Shown in pieces: positions 11,637-21,776 of a DNA stretch of 64,000 nucleotides. Every line of letters begins with the position of its first letter. The stretch's first letter is position 1. This DNA is from Toxotes chatareus (taxonomy: Eukaryota > Chordata > Actinopteri > Toxotidae): assembly GCA_016801885.1 (NCBI GenBank), contig CM028905.1, forward strand, positions 11,374,706 through 11,438,705. Reading direction: 5' to 3'. A model generated the notes under the pieces. That model saw only the letters and a list, made by a program, of their open reading frames with translations. It was not told the origin of the DNA and did not search any database. Made by a program: the position numbers and the translations under genes.

Positions 11637-12642
11637 ATGTCTGGCATCATCAAAGTGTTTCTGCTCCTGGCTGCCATGGTCTGCATCTCTAAAGCCCAGC
11701 GTAAGTTTTAATCCCATTTTTCATCATTTTGGATTCTAATGTAGACAACATCAGATTTGTATCATTGACGCAAAGCTTTTGTTGAGATATTTTGTTTAAT
11801 CTTGGTAGCTATAAGATGGAATTCTGTGCAGTCAAAAGGATTATGATTAAATAACAAAAAGTTATTTTTCCTTATCTTCCTCTCTAGTCAATGAATCTGG
11901 ACAGCAGTGTCTGTGTCAGCGTGTCAGAAAGGGCATTGCCGGTCCTGATATAAAGGACATCCAGATCTACAGGGCAACCGTCTTCTGCAACAAAGTGGAG
12001 ATTGTGTAAGATGTATTCTTTACTTACTTACATTTATACTTACTTTAGCTTATATATATACTTACTTTAGCTCAAATATAGCATCGCAATTATCACAAAT
12101 TAAATGACATCACAAAATATCTACAACTGTTCAAAGCGTTTAAAGTTTTTTGAAGACAGAGCATTGAATAGAACACTGATGTGACTTTTTAAGGCAGATC
12201 ACAATCTCAGAAATCGACTTGTATGTATTAGTCTGCCTGCGAGGCTCATTTATGTATCTGTTTATCTGTTATGATTTGATGAGAACTTTTGTGTTTCAGC
12301 TAAACTCATTTCTACTGTTCCTTTCAATAGTGTCACCGCTGGCAGCGGCTTTCGTTATTGCCTGGACCCCAAGGTGAACGCAGTGAAAAGACTGCTGGTT
12401 AACATCCTGTGAGTATATATATAAATATATATACAGCCCTGCATCCACACCTCATCTTCAGAATACACCAACCTCCACATTTTATAGAAATAACAATAAT
12501 ATGTAACACAATACCTTCTCCACACTATTGTAAAGTGTCTAATGTTTGCTCTTCTTGTTTTATTGTCGTTTCTAGAAAGAACAAGAAAACCTCTACCACA
12601 GTCACTTCCAGCCCGGGCAGCACTAACACAGCTCGCGCCTGA
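11637..12642 (+). CDS. CXC chemokine, ELR-negative, CXCL9/10/11-like
   Basis: Four coding exons: 11637-11700, 11888-12005, 12331-12408 and 12576-12642, giving 108 aa. All junctions are GT-AG and phases agree. Residues 1 to about 21 form a signal peptide (basic/hydrophobic MSGIIKVFLLLAAM then CISKAQ). The mature protein has the CXC pair as C-L-C, without an ELR motif before it, and two further cysteines (TVFCNKVEIV and FRYCLDP) that complete the two disulfides. 'YCLDP' followed by a basic amphipathic helix is typical of secreted CXC chemokines. The tail after KNKK is Ser/Thr-rich. It should act on leukocyte G-protein-coupled receptors. Lack of ELR and the ISRE upstream favour a CXCR3-type, interferon-induced role, but fish CXC naming is not one-to-one with mammals, so no symbol is given. 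Confidence 0.9.
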
Positions 12643-12896
12643 CTCTCTCTTTAACTCCTTAGATGAACAAGAAGCTCAAATGACCTCTGACCGCCACCTT
12701 ATCTGATAAAGTCACCTTCAATGAATGTAGATGTGAAATGAATGAAAATTTTGTCTATTTATCTTCTATTTATACTGTTGTGCACTTACAACACATTTCC
12801 GTTCTCTCTTATTTCCTTCCGTTCTCTTGTTTTAGTACAGATTTATGTGCTGTAAACCAAGTTTTTCTGCATTTTAGTAACTTCAGTTTTTTAAAC

Positions 12897-12902
12897 AATA
12901 AA
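12897..12902 (+). terminator. Polyadenylation signal of the chemokine gene
   Basis: AATAAA about 255 bases after the stop, followed by a GT-rich stretch. Confidence 0.7.
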
Positions 12903-12924
12903 AAGATCAATGGAGTTTTGAGTA

Positions 12925-13635
12925 CAGGTTTTCTCTTCCACGCCTAATGCTGTTTGTATCCTATATCAACAGTGCTATCTTGTGGTTCAGGGCTGCCAAT
13001 GCATAAAATACAGTATTTGTGTTAGTTCACATATCTTGCCATCTCGCACATGCTCAGGTTACAAAGCATGACATATCAGAGGGTGTTACACTCCAAGGTG
13101 TCTTCCAGATACAGTTAATGGGTCTTACATATATCAGATACCAGAGGACACCAAAGCTGCAGGCAGACTCTGGGATTACAGGTCAATCACCCGCCAACAC
13201 CATGTGTTCCTGCTCAACTGTGACAGGGGCGGCTCAGCTCAGTTGACTCTCATAGGTTGTAATCCTCTACACCCATCACACACGCATACACACTGGAGTA
13301 CATTATTTCCCTGGGTACTTACCCTAACCTTAACCTTTAGCACTACAATTATACGTGTCTAACCCCGACCTTAATCTCATATTTAACTAATGGGGGCCAA
13401 TTTATTGTCATCAAAAGGGACTTGAGTGTGGACATAAGTGTGGACAGACCCAAGTTTTATTACCGAGTCTAGCCTACCTGTTACTGTATCCATTCATCTG
13501 TCTAACGTTTGAATTGTGTGATTCCTCACATTTATTGACACTGCTGCATATGAAAACGGTAAGGCTACTATATTGCACCAGACTCCCCCCCCCCCCCCTC
13601 CCCCACAACATGCAGCAGGGCTTTAAAGTTTCGGA
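12925..13635. other. Short intergenic interval
   Basis: No gene recognised between the chemokine and the p33MONOX leader exon. It contains a C homopolymer run near 13585-13598. The open frames are unlike known proteins. Confidence 0.5.
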
Positions 13636-13639
13636 TCAT

Positions 13640-13829
13640 CACTTCCGCCGGCTGCGTTCGCTGGTGCTGTGTGGCCGTCTCTGCTCTGTGTTTACTCTTT
13701 GCCTGTCCAAAAGTCATGGATGAACCTACCGCTGAGCAAACATACAGCATTCGTGCGTCCAGTCTGTCAAATCGGCGCGGCTTTGATAAAGAAACCACTG
13801 CGGCTGTGGAATAATTCCAACAGGAGAGG
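13640..13829 (+). other. Predicted 5' leader exon of the p33MONOX gene
   Basis: A locally CpG-containing stretch (ccgccggctgcgttcgctgg) followed by a donor at caggagag|gtgagg. It would join an acceptor near 14910 (tactgtcag) in front of the coding ATG at 14957. It contains an upstream ORF at 13716-13814 (32 codons). The 5' end is estimated. Confidence 0.45.
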
Positions 13830-14956
13830 TGAGGAAATACTGACAACCTGAGGTAGGCATTAAACTGGATGCATGATAAGCTATTGTCCCTAAGGAGAAC
13901 GACTGAACAGTATTAAAAGGACACAGACTATAATGAAATGCAGATATTATGGAGCACCACTCCATAAAAGGGTTTAAATACTCGGTTTTTAACACTTAGG
14001 TAGTCTTTGTGAAAATATTCCCGTATCAGATTTTTTTTTCTTAGTATATTTATAGTTTACAGTTTCCTTCAGACGTTATTCCCACACAACCATGGCGTGA
14101 TTTCGGTTCCTGTTTTTGCAAGTCACCGTATTTGGCTTCCAACAGTGCTGACGTGAACAGCAGATAAATGTCAGCTGTCCTGGAAGTAGACTGGACTAGA
14201 ACATTTCACCGACCTACATCTGCCAAAATCCGAATTGAGGCAGAATTTAGGTTTAGATTTTCCAGATTAGGGGCGTTGTTATTGTCATTCATTTAAAATG
14301 TGGAAGATGCAGGGGGCACTCCAGTGGAAAGTGAGCTCAGATAAGACTGACAAGGGAGTCCTGATAACAGAGGTAGACGGGTTCACCATAACACAAGAGG
14401 AGTACTTAACATGGAACTTATTGCAGAGAAGGTTCCAGTCTATCAAGCAGTATTTCCTCAGTTCCAAAAGTTTCACTTCATGTGTGAAAATGAACCTGCT
14501 TTAGTTTACAGTGTTTTTTGTGGAGAGAGGCTTGTATGTGAGGACGCCTCTGACATTAACTGATATTAATGACACTGCTGTAACCAGACTCTCCGGTTCT
14601 ATTTGGGGCAAGTCAGAAACCAGACACCGTGCGCTGTGCACAGTAAATACAAATCTCTGATGTGTTTATTCTCAGATTTAACCATGTTTTGGTGTGTAAA
14701 AACATGCATGCATACATTTATTTGTCACGTCTTCTGCAGGGCTGTGGTGACACCACTGACGTGTTTTTTGCACCACACACTTTGCACCCATAGGAGCAGA
14801 CCTCTCTCTCTCTCTGTTTGTCTAATGACACTGTACCACTCTGTGATGTCATGTGATGAAGTGTTCAGGTTTGGAGTCCAAAGTCAAGCCGAGCTGACCT
14901 CCATACTGTCAGCCTCCAGAGACTCCTGCGGCCATCCTCTCTGATCTGGTGACAAA

Positions 14957-17900
14957 ATGGCCTCAAGACAGGGAGACATTCCAGGTAACGCAGGAAGCCC
15001 TCAGTGATAATCTTGCCAGTTTTTTGTCTTGTGAAGTGATTGCTGGTTTGGAGATATCAGAAATAGCTCCTTAGGCAAAATAAAACACAGTTCTGACATG
15101 TCTGTTTACTTCCATACCTCAGCACTTGAGTCAGGCACATCTTCTGGACTTTTCGGTGCCTTATCGTCCCCTATTGGAATGACTCGGCGCAACATCGACT
15201 ATGATGAGCACATGGATGCGCCCATGCATTCACCACCTCCAGACTTGGCTGTCAACATCTTATGGAGAGAACCGGTTATACCACAGCACAAGTTCAGGAA
15301 CACTGCAGAGGTGCTTTCCTGTTTGAACTGCTTACCTGAACAAAATATTGTTTGTTCTGGCTTGTGTGAAACCTGTTCACTGAGGTTTGGTGCATTCCAG
15401 TACACATTTGATTTGCTCACATTTGATACCTGCTCTGTAACTGGTTTGTGAGTTAATCCTAACAGTGTAAACTTGTGTGACTAGGAAGGTGAGAGTGGTG
15501 GGAAGCTGCTGACTTTTGAGGCAGCAGCACCAGCCAAGTCACCAGTGCCTGTGGTGAAAGCCAAAGCCACATCTTTAATGAGCTCACTTATGATCAGTAA
15601 GTTAACAAAACCGAGTAACTTAATTGAAGAACATTTATTTTCTTTTTGCTAAATATCTAAACATGCAAAGACACAGATAATCTAAGTTGATAGTTATAGG
15701 CTATACCAGAATGCAGCTGACTTGATTCTCTGCCCATCTTTACTTAGAGCAAACCCAGGAAAACCTCCAGAGGTTTGAGCACCAGGCAGGGCTGACAGAC
15801 GCTGGGTATTCTCCCCACAAGGGCCTCTCTGCTGAGGAGACTCGCTTTCACCGACTGGGTGACGGCACACTGCCAGTGAGTAGAAGCAAATGTGAGGTAG
15901 AAGCTTGATGTGTGCAGAAGAAGTGAAAAGTTTGTGCCTGCCCTCATATAACAGAAATAGTTACATCTTCACATCTTAATGTGTGACTGTCCCACGTACT
16001 GTGGGTTTATTACAAAGTTTAGGCCTAAATCAGAGGTCACAGATCTAACAGTCTGATCAGCTATATATGATGAAGTTGGTTTAGGCTAAAATGCCATAAC
16101 AGTTATTGACTTTATTAGCCAGCAATAAACAGGAGAAATTTGGTATGTTTTGATAATCACATCTTCCACACATAGAAAAACAAAATTGGTGCTAAAAGTT
16201 AACCAGTTAGAAGGACTGTGCCTTACATACAGAGGTTTAGCAAAAACTGTTGTGAAAGTGACAGAGGAGGGCGCTGTGCATGCATATTCACACAGTACCT
16301 GTGAGAGTGTGTATGCACAAAAGTTGTCTTTTCTGTCTAGATTTGTCCAGTTTCCCTGTCCACTATGCCCTCCCACCCCCCACCTCACCTCCCTTACTCA
16401 GTGCTCACGTGCCACGTGCTATCCACTGACCCGTCAAATACCACTACAATCAATGCTTGCTAACCTCAAGCTAACATTATGAGGACTACATTCCCTCTAA
16501 GAGAGTTACAGCATCTATGTTGTTTCTTAAAACAAGCGTCTATTATTGTGATAAATGATATGGTGATACCATATTGTTTTAGCCTGTTGAGTTACAGCAG
16601 GCTAAACATGGAACAACATCTTGGTAAACACATTACGTAATCAGCCCTGTGATAGTTCCATAATACTGGTGCTTCTAACTGCAATGTTGCCAGGCAACGC
16701 CCTTAAATGAATCGAGTCCCCTTATTTTCTCAAACGGACCAATCACAGAGCTCCTAACAAAACAGAGACATTGTGGAGGCCAACTGTGGTGTGTACAAAC
16801 GCCACCGGCTGTGTTTTCGAGAAATAACCTCCCCTTAAACTTGTAAAAACAGTTGATGATGGACAAAATGAAGGAATCGGTCGGAGTGGAGCGTCAAAGA
16901 AAACGTATCATAAAAAGGTATGTCAAGCTAACGGTGTTTCTACATTCCAATCTGAAAGCAGGCCTTTAGCAAAGCAACCTTGTAGGCTAGCTAGTGAAGC
17001 TGGCACTAGCGCTGAACCTAATAAACAAATTTTCTGCTTAACATTAACTGGCAGTTATCAGCCTGGGTCAGCTTTAGTTAATGTACTTTGGAGCACATAA
17101 ATAAGTCAGAAGCAAAGAGAGTTGCGTGAACTCTAGGTGGCTAGTAGCTGTTTATGTGGCAGTCTGTTCGGTTAGCTTAGCGCCTGCTAGCTAACACTAG
17201 TGCTACACTTAACGGTAATATTGCTTAACATGAATGGAAGATATAGGAAAGGAAATTCATCTGTAATGTTAGTCCGTAATGTTTTTCTTTCTGTGTGTGC
17301 GCGCGTGTGTGTGTGAGTGTGTAACCCTAGCCTTTTGAGGGTAACCAGCCTCAGTTTATGCTCTTCATGTATTATCAAGTTTGATGTTGATAAATGAGAG
17401 GCACAGGCTAAGGTTAATTCCACTTTCCACTTGACGTTCAGGATCGTTTAAAATACACTCCACACTAGCCACGTCCACCGTGCTTTCATGTAATATTAGA
17501 ATTTATTTGTAACAATAAATGTGTCTCTTGTAAGTAAATACATGAGAGGGTCAAATGCAGACATGAGAAGCACAGGATTTAGCGTGGAATGTGTTTTTTT
17601 TTTTTTTTTTTTTTTTTGTTGTTGTTGTTGTTGTTGTTGTGCAATTCTTACACGCTTTCGAAATTACACAAAAATGGGTTTAACCTCATAACATGTTGTT
17701 GAGTCCTGTTCTGGCAGAGCTCCAGCAGAGTAGGAACAGTGATGAAATCCAACAGGATACCAACCCAAATAATACACAGGGGATTAAAAGCCATGGGGCC
17801 ACTCCATGTTATTCATTTGCACAATGGCCACCACCGTGAACAGAATACAGGACAGCATAATATGCAAAACTGATGTGATTTTGGAAGCCTCCGCCTGATA

Positions 17901-19704
17901 TGGAGGGAATATGCACACATTGAATGGAAACTGAAAACTGAAGACATTCTTACAGATGTCATTACTGAAATTAACCTGAATGTCAAGGAAAGTGTGGTTG
18001 AACATACATTTAGCGTGTTACAGTTATCAGGATCTATAACTAGTTTTTGCACATTTATTATTTGAAAACCAGACCAGGTTGTATTCAGTTGGACCGTTTG
18101 TAGTAACAACCTTTAAGTAATACAACTTCTCAGGCTGAGTGCTTACATTATGAAAGCTTATTTTGATAGTTGGTGATGATGTGGCTCATCATCATTTTAC
18201 TATGGAGCGGGCCTCTCACTGTATGTCTTTCCCTCTCTCTCTCTTTGCACACCCACACCACATGGTCACAGGTGATAGGCTCTGAGAACCTGTGACGCAT
18301 TTCGTTATCAGTTTTGATCTGCAGGTCTAGAAAAACACTGCTGACCTTTTGTATTGTGTATTCAGGGGGTGTTTTCTCTTTACCTAAGATCAATGTTGTG
18401 TCTCTGACACGTCTGTTACAAACCATGCTGACAGTCTAACATGGACATGGGGAATAAAGTGTCACAGCCAACGCCTTTAAATGAGGCTGTTTGCACAGGA
18501 TGCATAAGTCAGAGATGAACAACCAGCCAACTGTGGTTTTTGGAAATTAAAACTTTTTTTGTTTTAAATCACTTTATAATGTACAGGGTCAATTCTATAT
18601 CAATGGAGGGCATTCCTTCATTGTTTGTTTGTTTGTTTCATTGCTTGTTTTTTTTCCCCCTTGCTCTGTGCAGAAGTTGAGAATGCCAAGTGGGGACTTC
18701 AAGGAGGACAGGCTTACAACATCAGCACAATCCACCCCAAGTGGCACCCCTTCTGTCACTCCCTCCGTCACCCCCAGTGTCACCCCCTGCGTTAGTCCCC
18801 ACACATCACCGGCTGTTAGTCGCAGGTAGGCATCATGCTGCTGAAATGATTAGCTCATATTCTCATTTGATATAAGTCCAAACCAAAAATCTGGGCCTAT
18901 AGCATGTGCCATATGGCTTGTTCTTCATGTTTTCTTGTATGCTCATTGCTTTTCGGGCGTACAGGAGCTGGTTCCAGCTGAGTCCTGCGCCTTTTCTTGC
19001 CACTTCAGAGCTCAGTCCAAACCCTAACACAGACATGGGAGGAAATGAAGGAGGAGGAGGAGAGAGGTGGAGCTTCTTTGGAACTCGGTCTGTGGTACAG
19101 AAGTCCCCCACTGACCCAGGTTCTGAAACCAGCACAGGTGAGTGAACCTGCATCTGAATAAAGACTGTATTGCAGTATTTTATTTCTTTTCATAATCTTG
19201 AACACGGCTGGCACGGTGGTGCAGTGGTTAGCACTGTCGCCTCACAGCAAGAGGGTTCCAGGTCTGGGCTCTTCTGTGTGGAGTTTGCATGTTCTCCCTG
19301 TGCCTGCGTGGGTTCTCTCCGGGTACTCCGGCTTCCTCCCACAGTCCCAAAAACATGCACACTGGATATCAGAAAAATCAAGACTTTCAGGGGCTGTTGA
19401 AGTTACTCTTTAAAGTCTTGACAGTTAAGCTGATCCCTGTAACACCCAGATTTAGGTTATTAATATCAACATCCACGACTTCCTCCTCTCTCCTGCAGGC
19501 TTTTCCCTGCAGTCCTACTTTGGCCTGCAGAAGTCCTCTACCATGGATGGCACTAACACCCAGGTCAACCTCAAGGTGGAGGACCCTGCCAACTTCATGG
19601 CCCCCAAGATTGAAATCTCGGGAATTGAGGCCAAGCGGGTGCCCCCACGGCCACACAAACTTAAACCTCGGGACATGAATGTTTTAACACCTTCGGGCTT
19701 CTGA
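14957..19704 (+). CDS. kiaa1191: p33MONOX (KIAA1191) homologue
   Basis: Seven coding exons: 14957-14984, 15123-15310, 15485-15596, 15748-15875, 18674-18825, 18965-19137 and 19499-19704, giving 328 aa (human about 305). Matches to the human protein run along the whole length: start MASRQ; 'IGMTRRNIDYD' near residue 30; the core VPVVKAKAT; 'QTQENLQRFEHQAGL.DAGY' followed by PHKGL; SAQSTPSGTPS; WSFFG.RS; and the end 'PHKLKPRDMNVLTPSGF'. The human protein has been proposed as an NADPH-dependent flavin monooxygenase-like factor in the brain, but I see no Rossmann-type GxGxxG, so catalysis is unproven from sequence. The middle carries a short Ser-Val-Thr-Pro tandem repeat (PSVT x3). The exon 2 donor (gag|gtgctt) is weak. 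Intron 4 (2.8 kb) holds a second promoter-like block. Confidence 0.93.
16686..16698. promoter_or_regulatory. Perfect X-box (RFX site)
   Basis: gttgccaggcaac is a perfect inverted repeat of 6-bp arms around one base and fits the RFX X-box (GTNRCC N0-3 RGYAAC). RFX factors drive ciliary genes and MHC class II genes. It lies 170 bases before an ATG-bearing candidate exon and 41 bases before a CCAAT box. Confidence 0.6.
16739..16745 (+). promoter_or_regulatory. CCAAT box
   Basis: ccaatca, the NF-Y-type pentamer in the usual extended form. X-box plus CCAAT spacing resembles an independent promoter inside p33MONOX intron 4. Confidence 0.45.
16856..16917 (+). CDS. Candidate first coding exon nested in p33MONOX intron 4
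   Basis: ATG-ATG start at 16856/16859 and an open frame for MMDKMKESVGVERQRKR then IIK, ending at a strong donor (aaaaag|gtatgt) in phase 2. The p33MONOX exon 6 acceptor (18965) has the matching phase, whereas exon 5 would put it in a stop. It could therefore be an alternative start that skips exon 5, or exon 1 of another gene whose later exons I did not find. No homology recognised. Confidence 0.3.
17587..17640. repeat. Poly-T plus (GTT)n tract
   Basis: About 30 T residues followed by seven GTT units, within p33MONOX intron 4. It could be the tail of a minus-strand retroposon. Confidence 0.8.
17784..17897 (-). CDS. Possible last exon of a small membrane protein (minus strand)
   Basis: Read on the minus strand, an acceptor-like 'ttccctccatatcag' is followed by an open frame of about 37 codons. 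It contains a strong hydrophobic segment (ITSVLHIMLSCILFTVVAIV) and the end QMNNMEWPHGF, then TAA. That is the shape of a single C-terminal transmembrane helix. A minus-strand AATAAA-like signal lies near 17502. No upstream exon was found and I know no matching family, so it may be chance. Confidence 0.2.
   Translation of the reverse strand, partial: QAEASKITSVLHIMLSCILFTVVAIVQMNNMEWPHGF
19205..19366 (+). mobile_element. tRNA-derived SINE, V-SINE/DANA-like
   Basis: Begins 'ggctggcacggtggtgcagt' with 'tggttagcactgtcgcctca', a Pol III A-box-like head, followed by a B-box-like 'gggttccagg'. It continues with the conserved core 'gtgtggagtttgcatgttct' and 'ctccgggtactccggcttcc', ending near 'aaaacatgc'. 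The combination is typical of fish V-SINEs. It sits in p33MONOX intron 6 in the sense direction. Confidence 0.75.
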
Positions 19705-19980
19705 AGCCAGACAAGCTGTGTAGTTACACCTCTCTACCGCACCCTTCGTAGTTTTTTTTTCTCTCTCCATCATTTGCGCATTTGCTTCCCTGTCTTCCTC
19801 AGTCCCCTCTGCCTCCGTGCAAATTCACTGTGGCTGAGAGGAATAAGGACCACCAGTAGTATTAGCTCACCAGCCCCAGAGACATCGCTGCACTGTTACC
19901 CCTCCCAGCAGGCCTACTCAGATGGATTCCTGTCTTCTGTTAATCCACCCCCCCCCCATCTCTTTCAACTCATTGGTCCA

Positions 19981-19986
19981 AATAAA
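19981..19986 (+). terminator. Candidate polyadenylation signal of the p33MONOX gene
   Basis: AATAAA about 280 bases past the stop. Another candidate, in 'gtaaataaatcag', lies near 20737, so a longer 3' UTR is possible. Confidence 0.4.
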
Positions 19987-20199
19987 ACGCCAAATGAAGT
20001 AACTTCATTTGTCATCCCTAAAGATGGTACCTGTTGTCCTGTCACGCCTCGCCGTCCTCATTCCATTGTCAGTGGTGGCATGAGATTGGAGTCATTGAAA
20101 TATCTTGACAGTCCCTCGCTTAATGTGATCACTTTAGCATTGCCTCTCATACTAACACTGGCCAGCTAAGTCATAATTCTCAGTTGCCTCATTTGTTAA

Positions 20200-21729
20200 A
20201 TTTTTTTTTTTTTTTTTTTTTTTTTGTTTGTTTTAAATGATCTCACAGATTTGTAGTTGTATAGTGCTTCTCTCTGTTAGCATGCGGAGTATAGTGTGGT
20301 ATGACTGATATTGTGCCTGAATTTGCAGTGTTTGCTTTTGGCTTTTTAGCCATTTAAGGTCAGCTTCTGTTTTTGAATTACGTGAAAGAGTGTCTTATTT
20401 TACTTTGTAAGAGTATGACTGCGGACCTGAAGTGAGATATATTTTTATCATTATTATTATTATTATTTTCCAACTTAGGTATTTTCATATTGTTCTGCTT
20501 TAATTCAGCATTGTTCATTCTAAATCGTAGGTAGCATATTGGGTTTATCACATTTTTATATTGCATCACAATATTGTTTCAACATGCTATGAAAATACAA
20601 AGCATTGAAGTGGTCATTTTCAATTTTTGATGTTTGTGTGTCACAAGCCAAGAATCCCTGCTGTTTTATTTGAAAAAGTTGATGAATTCCAATAAGTAAT
20701 TGCACAAGGGGGGTTTTCTCCCACGCCACACATCTGTAAATAAATCAGACAGTAACAAGCAAAATTGGTTTATGTTTTTTTTCCTGATGGAAACATTTGG
20801 AAATGTGGGTCCATGGAACGTGTACGGGCACCATATCAAATGTCAGACTTGGCAGTCCTCTCCTTTATCTGCAGAGTGAACATAAATTGTATAAATCACA
20901 TTTATGTTCACTTTATGCCTTTTATTATAAGGAAACACTATTTTATGCTCTGCATTTTCAATAGAGCAGCTGTGTTTGGAGTGTCACACAAGACAGCTCC
21001 TTATGTATTTATCGTTGCTTGGTAAACCAGTCTACAATGTATTGTATGAATTGTGCTGTTGAAGCACAATGTCAAACTCTGGGCAATGAGGCAATATAAA
21101 CAGGCATCCTTTTTACATTTATTCATTGTAAACTATATATGAGAGATATAGTTATATTAACACATTTCCCTTGTCATGGAAAAATAAGGCAATTGGCACC
21201 AACCAGAAATTTCTGTTGTCATATCAACACATAAAGGTGAAATTTGAGCCCAGTGTTAATAAGGATCAAAGATTTTTCCTCAACCTGTAACCGCAGTCTT
21301 TTGCCACAAGATGGTGCAATAAGTCAAACATGAAATCATTGGGTTCCTATAAGCTATTAGGCCCTTGCCAGAAACATGTAAGCTGCACTGAAATGATGCA
21401 TTAAGTAGCAATGTTTTTTATAAGTGTGATAGATAATCAGGAAATTAATTTTGAAGGACACAGAGGTGAGTGTCATTTGCTGTGTATACAAGCATTTAAT
21501 TAGTCTTGTTCTATTGTTGTCAGAGAGATTGATTTTTTTATAGCAATTACATTGTCAACAATGTCACATGATGGCTGAATTTTATTACCTACCTGGCTTC
21601 CTCTCTCCACATCAAAGCAAACATCCCGGCCAGCAGGGAGAAAAAGTAGAGAGCAGAGTCCTCCCCGTTAGCACAGCCAAGCCATAAACAGGCTAAAGCT
21701 CTCAGCAGCTATTGTCTGGTGCTCTGTTT

Positions 21730-21776
<47 letters not shown>

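Noticed and set aside
17700..17830. Plus-strand frame considered as the second exon of the nested X-box transcript
   Set aside because: Using the clear acceptor (ctggcag) reaches a stop after four codons. The alternative AG two bases later gives an undistinguished His/Asn-rich peptide, so no join could be supported.
19207..19260. tRNA-like A/B boxes considered as a functional tRNA gene
   Set aside because: It does not fold into a cloverleaf, has no anticodon arm, and continues into a known V-SINE-type body.
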